Shown piece after piece: positions 27,476 to 36,582 of a stretch of DNA of 64,000 bases. The translations under genes and the position numbers were made by a program. Below the pieces are notes generated by a model. That model searched no databases. It was not told the origin of the DNA and saw only the letters and a list, made by a program, of their open reading frames with translations. Source of the stretch: Sphingobacteriales bacterium 16-39-50. GTDB taxonomy: Bacteria > Bacteroidota > Bacteroidia > Sphingobacteriales > Sphingobacteriaceae. The stretch is taken from positions 62,001 to 126,000 of the forward strand of contig NCHA01000003.1 in the NCBI GenBank assembly GCA_002257025.1, read 5' to 3'. Positions within the stretch are counted from its first letter, which is position 1, and every line of letters begins with the position of its first letter.

Positions 27476-28228
27476 TTGAAAAAAATCGGCTATATTTTTT
27501 TGTTGCTCTTCATTGCTGGTAGCGGTTTGCACGCACAGGATAAAACTGTTCAGGGAATCGTTTTTGATATGAACAGCAAACAGCGTCTTACCCGGGTATA
27601 TATTTACAATACCCGAACCGGAGATGGATTCTACAATACAACCAAAGGAGAATTTAAAACCAATGCCCGGGAAGGAGATGTGCTCGTTGCCGCCCTCCAG
27701 GGGTATGGAGTAGATACCATAAGTATTCATTCAGAAAGCACAATACTTTTTTATCTCAAAAGAAACAGCATACAATTACAGGAAGTTGTGGTAAGGGATT
27801 CTGTACAAACACCCGCCGACCAGCTCAAGGCAAGGCAGGAAGAATTTAATACCGCGTATAGTAAGGGTACTGTGAAGGATGTTCTGACAACCGGCGGAAG
27901 TAATGGAGGTGGTGGAGCCGGATTGAGCATCAATGCATTATATACTCTTTTGAGCAGGGAGGGAAGAAATGCCCGACTGCTTCAAAAAATTATAGAAAGA
28001 GATTATCGGGATGCGATGATCGACTATCGTTTCACCAATACTCTGATTAACCGGGTAACCGGACTGAGCGGTGATAAGCTCAGGGATTATAAGCAGCAAT
28101 ATAAACCCGGATATTACTTTATCCTGGAAGCCAACGATTATGATCTGATTGAATACATCAGAAAATCCTATCAAAGCTATCTTGAAAATCCGGCTGCATA
28201 TAGACTTGAGCCTTTAAAAGGAAATTAG
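27476..28228 (+). CDS. Secreted protein with carboxypeptidase-D-like regulatory domain
   Basis: A signal peptide (KKIGYIFLLLFIAGSGLHAQ) is followed by a beta-sandwich CarboxypepD_reg-like domain (about 22-110; VQGIVFDMNSKQRLTRVYIYNT and LQEVVVRDS). A Gly-rich stretch and a helical C-terminal part follow. It probably lies in the periplasm or is outer-membrane associated. The frame runs to a TTG at 27428, but the TTG at 27476 gives a standard signal peptide and sits about 22 bases after a TTTCTTTG box, so I prefer it. The next gene begins one base after its stop. No enzymatic function is visible. Confidence 0.8.
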   Translation: MKKIGYIFLLLFIAGSGLHAQDKTVQGIVFDMNSKQRLTRVYIYNTRTGDGFYNTTKGEFKTNAREGDVLVAALQGYGVDTISIHSESTILFYLKRNSIQLQEVVVRDSVQTPADQLKARQEEFNTAYSKGTVKDVLTTGGSNGGGGAGLSINALYTLLSREGRNARLLQKIIERDYRDAMIDYRFTNTLINRVTGLSGDKLRDYKQQYKPGYYFILEANDYDLIEYIRKSYQSYLENPAAYRLEPLKGN

Positions 28229-28229
28229 A

Positions 28230-28568
28230 TTGAAGTATTTTAAAATCATAAAGCTACCCAATCTTCCGGTCGGGGGTATGGCATTGTTTCCATTTTTACT
28301 TTTAAGGGATAAGAAGTCTGACCAGAACAAACAGCTTATGAATCATGAATTCATTCATTTCAGACAGCAAATTGAATTATTGATTATCCCTTTCTACATT
28401 CTTTACCTTCTGAATTATCTGATAAATCTCATCCGATACCATAATCACATGAAGGCATACAGAAATATTCTGTTTGAAAGGGAAGCCTATGAAAATGATT
28501 CCAACCTGTCCTATTTATCAGAACGAAGGTTTGCCGCCTTGACTAGCTATCTGAGGAGAATGACTTAA
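28230..28568 (+). CDS. Small membrane protein with HEFIH zinc-peptidase-like motif
   Basis: A 112-residue protein of unknown family. It has the sequence MNHEFIHFRQQIELL, in which HEFIH fits the HExxH zinc-binding pattern. A hydrophobic segment follows (IIPFYILYLLNYLINLI). A second conserved-looking motif, FEREAYEND (about residues 85-93), places a Glu downstream as a possible third ligand, as in gluzincins. The start is the TTG at 28230, one base after the preceding stop, so it is probably coupled to that gene. A role as a small metallopeptidase or an inactive relative is inference. Its stop codon abuts repeat copy 2. Confidence 0.7.
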   Translation: MKYFKIIKLPNLPVGGMALFPFLLLRDKKSDQNKQLMNHEFIHFRQQIELLIIPFYILYLLNYLINLIRYHNHMKAYRNILFEREAYENDSNLSYLSERRFAALTSYLRRMT

Positions 28569-28768
28569 ACTCGACATAATATTTTAAAAACCACATAGAA
28601 ACATAGCATTTTATAGCTTCTAACCTACATTTTAGACACAAATAGCCTTGAAGATTCGCTTCAATTTATATGGTTTACAATCTATGTTTCCTTTAAACCA
28701 TTATAAGTTCAATCTATGTGGTGCTATTTATCAATTAAGATTTAGATAGTTTAATTGAACTCACGTTA
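28567..28768. repeat. Interspersed palindromic repeat element, copy 2
   Basis: It matches copies 1 and 3 along its length: AACTCGACATAATATTTT, ACCACATAGAAACATAG, CTTGAAGATTCGCTTCAA, CAATCTATGTTTCC, CAATCTATGTGGT and an inverted end TTGAACTCACGTTA. One arm of the central hairpin has a mismatch. It begins at the stop codon of the HEFIH gene, with the TAA at the element edge, and fills most of the gap to the DUF3078 gene. Confidence 0.8.
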
Positions 28769-28828
28769 GAATATAACGAAAATCAAAAAACATATCAAAA
28801 AGAGGGCATTTTTGTTTTTATTTGCTGA

Positions 28829-29833
28829 ATGCTTTTCAGATTTATAACAATTGCCTTTTTAATATTTGGATCTGCCTCATTAGCTTATTCGCAGAATACT
28901 AGTAATGAGACTGATACGATTATTTTAAAGGGATTAAAGCAATATCCCAGAAGAAATACGCTTCCGGTACGCAGGCCTGTACTCTTTCCCGAAACAGTGG
29001 TTTTAAACGCTGCAGCTGATTTGGATTTAAAAGTAAATTACTGGCGTAACCTTACTTCTTTTGGATTAAATATCAATCAGGCAGCTTTCAGTGAGAATTG
29101 GGGCGCAGGGGGAGTGAACTCTCTGGCATTGGGCGGGCAGTTTTCCTATAAAACGGATTATACCAAAGAAGATAAAAACTTTGCTTCGGAACTTATTCTG
29201 CAATACGGGAAATTAAATAATAAAGGTCAGCTGGCAAGGAAAACCGTTGACAGGATTTTCTGGGATAATAAGGTTGCTTTGAAATTATCGAAGAGCTGGT
29301 ATTTTTTCGGCTCCATTAACTTTGAATCTCAGTTTGACATGGGTTATGCCTTTTCAAAGGATGCTCAGGGAAATGAAAAGCGAACGCTGTTATCTAAGTT
29401 TATGGCACCGGGTTATCTGACTGAATCTTTTGGATTTGAGTACAAACCGGTAAAACACTTTTTCCTTCGTATCGGTACCGGAACAGCCCGTCAGACATTT
29501 GTACTTGATAAAGATCTTTATTTAACAAATCCCAAGAATTTCGGGGTTGTACCCGGTAAGACTTTCAGGAATGAACTTGCATTTCAATTGGTTAGCTCAT
29601 ACGATAAGGATGTTGCAAAAAACCTGAACCTGAAAGGCCGGTACAGTATGTTTGCCAATTACGAAAAATTATCAAGTATAGACAATAGACTAGATCTGAC
29701 ATTAACCGCAAATGTAAACCGTCTGATCAATGTATCCCTGGCAGGAATCATTCTATATGATGATGATACGGCAAACCAAATTCAGGCGAGCCAGACTATG
29801 GCATTCGGACTCGTTTATAAATTTGCGAATTAA
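28829..29833 (+). CDS. DUF3078-family outer-membrane protein
   Basis: A 334-residue protein with a signal peptide (FITIAFLIFGSASLAYSQ). A DUF3078-like body follows, with NYWRNLTSFGLNINQAAFSENWGAGGVNSLALGG near residue 70 as the most telling block. The remainder is a run of amphipathic beta strands ending MAFGLVYKFAN, consistent with an outer-membrane barrel. Function unknown. A TTTATTTG box (7 of 8 to TAnnTTTG) ends four bases before the ATG, suggesting a leaderless transcript. It converges on the DUF5916 gene with only one base between the two stops and no terminator hairpin. Confidence 0.85.
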   Translation: MLFRFITIAFLIFGSASLAYSQNTSNETDTIILKGLKQYPRRNTLPVRRPVLFPETVVLNAAADLDLKVNYWRNLTSFGLNINQAAFSENWGAGGVNSLALGGQFSYKTDYTKEDKNFASELILQYGKLNNKGQLARKTVDRIFWDNKVALKLSKSWYFFGSINFESQFDMGYAFSKDAQGNEKRTLLSKFMAPGYLTESFGFEYKPVKHFFLRIGTGTARQTFVLDKDLYLTNPKNFGVVPGKTFRNELAFQLVSSYDKDVAKNLNLKGRYSMFANYEKLSSIDNRLDLTLTANVNRLINVSLAGIILYDDDTANQIQASQTMAFGLVYKFAN

Positions 29834-29834
29834 C

Positions 29835-32267
29835 TTATTTCTTTACAAGTTGTAGATAATCAACATAATAAAGAATCTTCAATGAAATATTGTTATTCTG
29901 GGGTATAGCAGTAACCCTGTCGAAGTTCCGGAAATAACCCGCTCTGTTCTCAGTTTCCATATCTTCCGAAAGGTTTTTATAGGATACACTTAACTCACTT
30001 CCCGGTGCAAAACGCCATGAATAAACCAGATCGATGTTGAACACATTATAATTCGTATGAGTACCCTTGAACTCGGCTCCATCATGGTCCTGCAGTTCTC
30101 CGTCATCCCTCAGAAAATAAAAAGCTTTGTTGTTGCGGTTCGACCAGTAATGCCTTCCCCTGACCATAATCCCCATATTGCTATTAAAGGTATAGGTAGC
30201 ATCAAACATACTCTCTATGGTATTCCTGTCAAATCTGGAAAAAATAATCTCTTTTGCTTTACTAAGACCTAACCATGCAGAATAATCGTACTGTGGTTGT
30301 GTACTGAAATCCACTCCCAATGAGAGCCTGTTCTTAACCCTGAAATTCTGATAAAAACCTGTCACATATCCTACACCATGGAACTGCTCCCTAAGTCGGG
30401 CAGAAAAAAATACACCTGCATTATATTTCCTGATCGGGTTTGATCTCAATCTGAAATTAGCATAAGTACTGGCCGGAGTGTTGAACTCCTTTCCTGCTAC
30501 TCTTGGTTCATAAAAATCCTTCCCCATAAATTGTCTGTAAAAGTCAAGATTGAGGGTCCAGAAATTTTTAAACTCGAAATATCCGCCTGTGGATGCCCTG
30601 GACGACTGAAAAGCACGTGGCAGATACCGATGGGTCCGAAAGATCCCCATATAAGTATTGAAACGATTAAATATCTTCCAAGGAGTATAAAGATTATAAC
30701 CTATATCAAAGGAATGGCTAATGAAATTATTATTGTTAAAATATCCAAGATCGGTAGGATCAAACTTATTGTCAGACAGATCAAAACCGTATCCCCAGGT
30801 AAAATTTCCACTTTTCTTTCCAGCCCCAAGCTCATAATTAAAGCCTGAATTGTTTGAACCGCCCGGAACTTCTGCACCCACATAACTAAACTTGCCAGCC
30901 CCTGATACATAATATTTATTATTACGATCATTCAGGTTTGCTAAAAATGAACTCACATTCGCATCGTATGCCGAACCCTGACGTATTACATTGGTATTCA
31001 AAAAAGTAACAGAACTATTGTTTTTTAATGACTGATCCAGTACCACAATATTATAATTACTCAAGGGATGAGCCTCAATCAGACGCTCCTCTCCCAAACT
31101 GTTTTCAACCCGTGCAAATCCACGTTTAGTGACTGCGTTAAAAAAACCTATTCCTAAACCATTTGCTGAACGGCCTGAAATTTTTGTTGCATTAAGCAAT
31201 TTACTTTCAGTAGGATTCTCTTGGATAGTTTCACCGGGCAGGAGCTTTGAATTTACATTTACTCTAAAAGCAGGATTAGAACCGATTCTTCTCGAATAAA
31301 AAAGATTCCCCTTGTTGAACAATTCGGTTCCTTCGGTAAAGAACTGCCTGTTTTCATTAAACCTTACTTCAAAGGGACTCAAATTCAGAACCTGATTATC
31401 TGAACGAATCTGGCCAAAGTCAGGAACAAGGGTCATATCCAAAGTGAAACTCTGACTTATGCCATATTTAATATCCATTCCGCCATTAAAACTACCTGTT
31501 GTATTATTCTGCCCGGCCAGATTATAAGGATAGTTATTTACTGTCGAGGAGATGTAGGGTGAGAATGACAATCTTATGGGTGATTTAATCCCTTTTATTC
31601 CTGTTAGTTCACCTTCCTGATTAATAAATCCGCTAATCTTTGGATCAATATAACTCCAGCTGGTCTGCTGATTATTCATATGCCTTCGGCGGGTCATATT
31701 TAATCCCCACTCCTGAATTTCACTGGAACCAAAGCGGAGTGCAGAATAAGGGATCTTCAATTCGGCTGTCCAGCCCAGACTGTCGATTTTTACCTGACTA
31801 TCCCATACAGCATCCCAGTTATTGTCCTCATTTCCCGAATTGGAATATTTGGCATCAAACTGAGTACCGGTTGAACTTACATAAAAACCAAAAGCATTAA
31901 TCCTGTCGAGATAGGTATCAAATACGATCCCTAAAAAATCAGAATTAGCCAGGTTATCCCTGGGCATTACCTCCCTGAAAACACTGTCAGGTTCATCATA
32001 CATTCTGGCACCAATGTAAATGGCTGTATTATCGTAGACTATTTTTACTTCGGTTCTTCTGTCTTCTGTCTCTACACGCCCGGGAAGAGGCTTAAACTCA
32101 ATGAAATTACTGGCGGGCTTAGTCTCCTTCCAAACCCTGTCATCTAATTCACCATCTATTTTTGGGGAATGATCTGTCCGTACCGCATTGAATTTTCTGA
32201 GCTCCTGAGCCTCACAAATACCTCCAAATACCCAGAAAAAGCCAGCAATAATAATTCTAAACCTCAT
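29835..32267 (-). CDS. DUF5916 outer-membrane protein with N-terminal CBM9-like domain
   Basis: An 810-residue protein with a signal peptide (ending about residue 20, GGICEAQ). A CBM9-like beta-sandwich follows (about 30-210; DHSPKIDGELDDRVWKETKPASNFIEFKPLPGR, NTAIYIGARMYDEP, WTAELKIPYSALRFG). The C-terminal 580 residues form a predicted barrel with DMTLVPDFGQIRSDNQVLNLSPFEVRFNENRQFFTEG, a DUF5916 hallmark. It was probably acquired for binding or handling a glycan or other ligand at the outer membrane, but the real substrate is unknown. It is monocistronic. Confidence 0.88.
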   Translation of the reverse strand: MRFRIIIAGFFWVFGGICEAQELRKFNAVRTDHSPKIDGELDDRVWKETKPASNFIEFKPLPGRVETEDRRTEVKIVYDNTAIYIGARMYDEPDSVFREVMPRDNLANSDFLGIVFDTYLDRINAFGFYVSSTGTQFDAKYSNSGNEDNNWDAVWDSQVKIDSLGWTAELKIPYSALRFGSSEIQEWGLNMTRRRHMNNQQTSWSYIDPKISGFINQEGELTGIKGIKSPIRLSFSPYISSTVNNYPYNLAGQNNTTGSFNGGMDIKYGISQSFTLDMTLVPDFGQIRSDNQVLNLSPFEVRFNENRQFFTEGTELFNKGNLFYSRRIGSNPAFRVNVNSKLLPGETIQENPTESKLLNATKISGRSANGLGIGFFNAVTKRGFARVENSLGEERLIEAHPLSNYNIVVLDQSLKNNSSVTFLNTNVIRQGSAYDANVSSFLANLNDRNNKYYVSGAGKFSYVGAEVPGGSNNSGFNYELGAGKKSGNFTWGYGFDLSDNKFDPTDLGYFNNNNFISHSFDIGYNLYTPWKIFNRFNTYMGIFRTHRYLPRAFQSSRASTGGYFEFKNFWTLNLDFYRQFMGKDFYEPRVAGKEFNTPASTYANFRLRSNPIRKYNAGVFFSARLREQFHGVGYVTGFYQNFRVKNRLSLGVDFSTQPQYDYSAWLGLSKAKEIIFSRFDRNTIESMFDATYTFNSNMGIMVRGRHYWSNRNNKAFYFLRDDGELQDHDGAEFKGTHTNYNVFNIDLVYSWRFAPGSELSVSYKNLSEDMETENRAGYFRNFDRVTAIPQNNNISLKILYYVDYLQLVKK

Positions 32268-32416
32268 TCATAAATTTCAAGGATGCAAAGAAATTAAAAT
32301 GTTGGATACTTTAAGACTAAGCAATGGGAATGTTACTCTTATTATGAAAATTTCTTGATTTTGATCTCTTTCTCATCGGAATAAACAATTATTTTAGTCC
32401 TGTAAGCTAGAAATCA

Positions 32417-32424
32417 TACCTTTG
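32417..32424 (+). promoter_or_regulatory. ffh promoter -7 box
   Basis: TACCTTTG is an exact TAnnTTTG match 25 bases before the ffh ATG, giving a leader of about 20 bases. No SRP RNA gene was recognised in the 180 bases between the DUF5916 and ffh starts. Confidence 0.55.
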
Positions 32425-32449
32425 CACCTGCTAAAAGCTGATAAATAAG

Positions 32450-33790
32450 ATGTTTGAAAATTTACAGGATAAACTCGACAGAGCATTTAAGGTTCTTAAG
32501 GGTCAGGGAAGTATAACAGAAATAAACGTGGCTGAAACCATGAAAGAGATACGTAAAGCTCTTCTGGATGCCGATGTTAACTATAAAACTGCAAAAGCTT
32601 TTACTGATGATGTAAAAGAAAAAGCACTCGGACTGAATGTACTGACTTCAATTTCTCCGGGACAGCTATTAACCAAACTTATGAATGATGAGCTGGCTGC
32701 CCTGATGGGTGGCACGGCTGAGGAATTGAATATTTCTGCCAATCCTACAATCATTCTAATAGCCGGATTGAACGGTGCCGGTAAAACTACTTTCTCAGGT
32801 AAGCTTGCCAATTATCTGGTTACAAAAAAGAATAAAAAACCGCTATTGGTGGCTGGCGACGTTTACCGTCCGGCAGCGATCGATCAGTTGGAAGTACTCG
32901 GTGGGCAGATCGGCGTTCCGGTATTTACAGATCGTGAATCAAAAGATCCGGTTGGAATAGCCAAGGCTGCGATTGCAGAAGCTAAAAAGAACGGGCAAAA
33001 TGTGGTGATCATCGATACCGCCGGCCGTCTGGCAATTGATGAAGGTTTGATGAAAGAGATTGCTGAAGTAAAGGCACAAACCAATCCGCATGAAATTCTG
33101 TTTGTGGTCGATTCCATGACCGGGCAGGATGCTGTAAACACCGCAAAAGCCTTTAACGACCGCCTCGACTTTACAGGGGTAGTGCTGACTAAACTGGATG
33201 GTGATACCCGTGGTGGTGCTGCACTTTCTATCAAATCAGTCGTAAACAAACCGATCAAATTCATTGGTACAGGTGAGAAGATGGAAGCCCTGGATGTGTT
33301 CTATCCTGACAGGATGGCCAGCCGTATTCTCGGGATGGGTGATGTGGTCTCCCTTGTTGAACGGGCACAAATGCAGTTTGATGAGAAAGAAGCCGCCGAA
33401 CTTCAGAAAAAGATCCGTAAGAATAAATTCGATTTCAATGACTTCCTGAGCCAGATTCAACAGATCAAGAAAATGGGTAATATGAAGGATCTGATGGGTA
33501 TGATTCCGGGTGTTGGAAAAGCGATAAAGGATGTGGAAATTGATGATAATGCCTTTACACCAATTGAAGCCATCATCCGCTCAATGACTCCTTTTGAACG
33601 TGAAAATCCGGATTCTATCAATCAAAATCGCCGTACCAGGATTGCTAAAGGTTCGGGTACCAATATTACTGAAGTAAATAAGCTGATCAAGCAGTTTGAG
33701 GATATGCGTAAGGTTATGAAGCAATTCTCTAACCCTGCGGCGGCGGCTAAGATGATGAAAGGTATGCCTAAAATGCCGTTTGGGAAGTAG
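32450..33790 (+). CDS. ffh: Signal recognition particle GTPase Ffh
   Basis: Ffh binds SRP RNA and signal sequences and delivers ribosomes to FtsY at the membrane. The N domain is at 1-95 and the G domain follows. G1 is GLNGAGKTTF (106-115), with the G-domain blocks DVYRPAAIDQL, DTAGR and TKLDGDTRGGA. The insertion and C-terminal M domain are rich in Met (MGNMKDLMGMIPG, MRKVMKQF, KMMKGMPKMPFGK). The 446-residue length is normal. It is followed by a region with paired inverted repeats. Confidence 0.97.
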   Translation: MFENLQDKLDRAFKVLKGQGSITEINVAETMKEIRKALLDADVNYKTAKAFTDDVKEKALGLNVLTSISPGQLLTKLMNDELAALMGGTAEELNISANPTIILIAGLNGAGKTTFSGKLANYLVTKKNKKPLLVAGDVYRPAAIDQLEVLGGQIGVPVFTDRESKDPVGIAKAAIAEAKKNGQNVVIIDTAGRLAIDEGLMKEIAEVKAQTNPHEILFVVDSMTGQDAVNTAKAFNDRLDFTGVVLTKLDGDTRGGAALSIKSVVNKPIKFIGTGEKMEALDVFYPDRMASRILGMGDVVSLVERAQMQFDEKEAAELQKKIRKNKFDFNDFLSQIQQIKKMGNMKDLMGMIPGVGKAIKDVEIDDNAFTPIEAIIRSMTPFERENPDSINQNRRTRIAKGSGTNITEVNKLIKQFEDMRKVMKQFSNPAAAAKMMKGMPKMPFGK

Positions 33791-33803
33791 GTTCTATTCC
33801 TCC

Positions 33804-33873
33804 GGTTGGTGTTATCACCATACCGGCTCTTTAGTGATTTTGGTGTTATTTAAGGTTGGCGATAACACCAACC
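33804..33873. repeat. Compound inverted repeat downstream of ffh
   Basis: GGTTGGTGTTATC (33804-33816) is repeated in inverted form as GATAACACCAACC (33861-33873), a perfect 13-base match. The right arm also contains its own stem AAGGTTGG/CCAACCTT (33853-33875), and the left one GGTG-TTAT-CACC. Alternative pairings are possible. No T-run follows, so it is not a standard terminator. Confidence 0.65.
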
Positions 33874-33962
33874 TTAGGGAAATGCTTAGAATCGATTTAT
33901 CTATTTTAACAAAGCTTAACATTTTTGGATTAATATTATTTGTAAGTTAGTTAACCTAACCT

Positions 33963-35150
33963 ATGAATTTGAAAAAGTTAATGTTCCTGGCTTTGATCGT
34001 CTATGCGATTTTGCCAGGTTCCTCAGTACTAGCTCAGCACAATGAGCTAAGCTTTCAACTCACACCTCATTGGCTTTCATCGCTCAAATTAGATGAAGCA
34101 AGTCAAATAGCCCAGGGAAAAGATCAGTTCGCAGGTCTTGGTGGGTTAAGCTACGCTCACTTTAAAAACTCAGGGCTTGGCTTAAGGGCAGGGTTTAACC
34201 TCGGTTATTTCAGACCAAAGTTAATTGTTAATCGTAATCCGGGTAATGGTTTAAGTGACCAATTACTTGGTTCTGTTGTGATGTATAATAGTTTAAGTTT
34301 AGAACCTGTTTACAGATTCACATGGCTCAGGTCAGAATTTGAGATATTTGGAGGAGCTGATCTGCGATATTTTCATAGCATTGGATATACGAGCTATGGT
34401 TATCATTATCAGTCGACCATCCCATCAGAATTTTCAACTTTTGAAATCCGTGTTGCGCCATACCAAAATAAATTCCAGTCAAATATCTACGGTGGAATAA
34501 GCTATATAAAGTCGATAAACTCAAAAAGTCGCATTGGTATCAGCCTGATTAGCAATCTCGGTCTATCTAAACCCGGGGGTGGCCAGTTTACTGCTACGGC
34601 AAATAATGGGAATACGTTCCAGACCAACTTCAAACCTGTAACAGACTTTACCGGCATTCGTATTCAATATGGCTACAATGTCCGGAAGAATGAAAAACCC
34701 ACAGAACCGTCAGATGGGCTGATTCGTCAGGCCATTTTTTTGGAAGCACTTGGGAGCGGTGGCCTGTTTTCCTTAAATTACGATAGGAGATTAAAATCCG
34801 GTAATGACGGATTTGGTGTACGGGTAGGACTCGGACTTGGCACAACTTATGAAATCAATGAAGATGAATTTAAAAGACGTGTTAGTGTACCCTTAATGGT
34901 CAACTACATCTTTGGCAGTGGCCGTAACGGGCTGGAAACCGGCATTGGAATTACTCCGGAATATGCTGTCAGTAAACCCCGGGATGATCAGAGAATGAAT
35001 GCCTGGGGAAACCTGAATGTTCTTTACCGCTTTCAGCCTATTAAAAAAGGTTTTATAATGCGTATTGGCTGGACTCCAATAATAGGCAGAGGAGGCAGTC
35101 TTAACCCATACTTTGCAGGTGTTTCTTTTGGGTATAGTTTTGCGAAATAG
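33963..35150 (+). CDS. Outer-membrane beta-barrel-like protein, first of a tandem pair
   Basis: A 395-residue protein with a signal peptide (residues 1-25, ending SSVLAQ). The remainder alternates short amphipathic strands. A central block QAIFLEALGSGGLFSLNYDRRL (about 260-281) and the C-terminal GVSFGYSF, ending in an aromatic, fit an outer-membrane barrel. It is clearly related to the next gene, with the same EALGSGGLFS core, the same length and the same C-terminal pattern. I do not recognise a named family. It may have resulted from a tandem duplication; the intergenic gap of 156 bases allows separate promoters. Confidence 0.75.
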   Translation: MNLKKLMFLALIVYAILPGSSVLAQHNELSFQLTPHWLSSLKLDEASQIAQGKDQFAGLGGLSYAHFKNSGLGLRAGFNLGYFRPKLIVNRNPGNGLSDQLLGSVVMYNSLSLEPVYRFTWLRSEFEIFGGADLRYFHSIGYTSYGYHYQSTIPSEFSTFEIRVAPYQNKFQSNIYGGISYIKSINSKSRIGISLISNLGLSKPGGGQFTATANNGNTFQTNFKPVTDFTGIRIQYGYNVRKNEKPTEPSDGLIRQAIFLEALGSGGLFSLNYDRRLKSGNDGFGVRVGLGLGTTYEINEDEFKRRVSVPLMVNYIFGSGRNGLETGIGITPEYAVSKPRDDQRMNAWGNLNVLYRFQPIKKGFIMRIGWTPIIGRGGSLNPYFAGVSFGYSFAK

Positions 35151-35306
35151 TATTATGCAGCACAATAGCCTGAAGCACACAAATATATTAACCATAGTAG
35201 GTGATTTCTCTGACAATAAATATTCCCGGCTTGAGCTTACTCTTAACAAACTTTAACATTATCAGATTTTTATTTGGTGTAGCTTAGAGTATCTAACCTT
35301 TGAATC

Positions 35307-36503
35307 ATGTGTAAAATCAGGAAATTAAAATTTCTGCCATTTTACGTGTTGTTATTTACTGTTTCATTTAATTCATTTGCCCAAACAAATGAATTTGGAT
35401 TTCATATCAGTCCGGCAGTATTGGCTCCGGCAGAGTTTGACAGAGATACTTCAATCGTAAATGCCAGGTCATCAATTACCAGCTCGGCTGGGATAAATTT
35501 TACTCATTCTTTCAAACCTGGTCTGGGTATCAGAGCCGGTTTTAATTTTGGATATATGAGCTCCAAGTTTACACTAAGCACAAACTACACCAAGTCCTTT
35601 GCTTTTCCAGTTTATCCATCTACATTTTTTTATAATAGCATTACTTTAGAGCCGGTATTCAGGTTTAAATTCAAGAAATTCAGACTCGAAACATTTGCAG
35701 GGGCAGAGCTTAGGCGCTTTTATAACAATACACCTGGAACCTACGGCCTTTCTACATTGGCTACTTTCAAAATCAATGAGATAGGTAGAAACTATCAGTC
35801 AAATGTTTATACAGGCCTTAGTTATATCATTTCTTTTAAAAAATCTAATCAATTAAGCATAGGGCTCACCAGAAATTATGGATTGACAAATATTGGATAT
35901 GGCAATTTCAGAGCACCAACAACAAATAGCACCTTTCGAACAGGATACCATTCTGTAACTAATTCCTCGGGACTTCGATTGCATTACAGTTACAACATGG
36001 AAAAAATGGGGGGTAGGGAAAATACTCAGAAAGTTCCTGAAATAACTGGAAAACGCAGAAAAGCTGTCTTCATTGAGGCGCTCGGAAGTGGTGGACTATT
36101 TTCAGCTAATTATGATATGCGTTTTAAGCCCGACCAGAATGATGGCTGGGGTTTCAGGGTTGGGGTTGGTATAGGCGAAGACCTTCCTGTTGAAGTATAT
36201 AAACAACGTGAATATTTTGGTTATTATGCGGATAGATATCTTACCATCCCCCTTAATATTAACTACATTATCGGGGAAAGAAGAAGCGGTTTTGAGACCG
36301 GCATTACTCTAACTCCCGAGCTTACAAACAGAAAACTGGAAAATGATCCGCAAGTTAAATTATGGACATTCTTAAATGCAGGTTATCGTTTTCAGGCAAT
36401 AAAGAAAGGATTACTGATTCGCGCAGCCTGGACACCAGGATTGGTTAACAAGAGCTTTGCTCCTCTTTGGGCAGGAGTTTCTTTGGGATACAGTTTTAAG
36501 TAA
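35307..36503 (+). CDS. Outer-membrane beta-barrel-like protein, second of a tandem pair
   Basis: A 398-residue paralogue of the preceding gene. The signal peptide ends near residue 25 (FNSFAQ). Shared blocks are LGIRAGFNFGYM versus LGLRAGFNLGYF, AVFIEALGSGGLFSANYDMRF, FRVGVGIG, GFETGITLTPE, and a closing WAGVSLGYSFK. Identity outside these blocks is low by eye, so the duplication is old. Probably an outer-membrane protein of unknown function. An upstream ATG at 35307 directly precedes the signal peptide. Confidence 0.75.
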   Translation: MCKIRKLKFLPFYVLLFTVSFNSFAQTNEFGFHISPAVLAPAEFDRDTSIVNARSSITSSAGINFTHSFKPGLGIRAGFNFGYMSSKFTLSTNYTKSFAFPVYPSTFFYNSITLEPVFRFKFKKFRLETFAGAELRRFYNNTPGTYGLSTLATFKINEIGRNYQSNVYTGLSYIISFKKSNQLSIGLTRNYGLTNIGYGNFRAPTTNSTFRTGYHSVTNSSGLRLHYSYNMEKMGGRENTQKVPEITGKRRKAVFIEALGSGGLFSANYDMRFKPDQNDGWGFRVGVGIGEDLPVEVYKQREYFGYYADRYLTIPLNINYIIGERRSGFETGITLTPELTNRKLENDPQVKLWTFLNAGYRFQAIKKGLLIRAAWTPGLVNKSFAPLWAGVSLGYSFK

Positions 36504-36582
36504 TACCGTTCCCTCATTCCTTTCCACCTTTTACTAAATACTTAAGTACACCCTATCAAATGGTTCCATAACTTAGGTAACC

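Noticed and set aside
32268..32416. Possible SRP (4.5S) RNA gene beside ffh
   Set aside because: I looked for a GGAA-tetraloop hairpin typical of SRP RNA and saw no convincing one.
32884..33264. 126-codon minus-strand frame
   Set aside because: It lies within the conserved G domain of ffh and has Ser/Pro-rich antisense composition.
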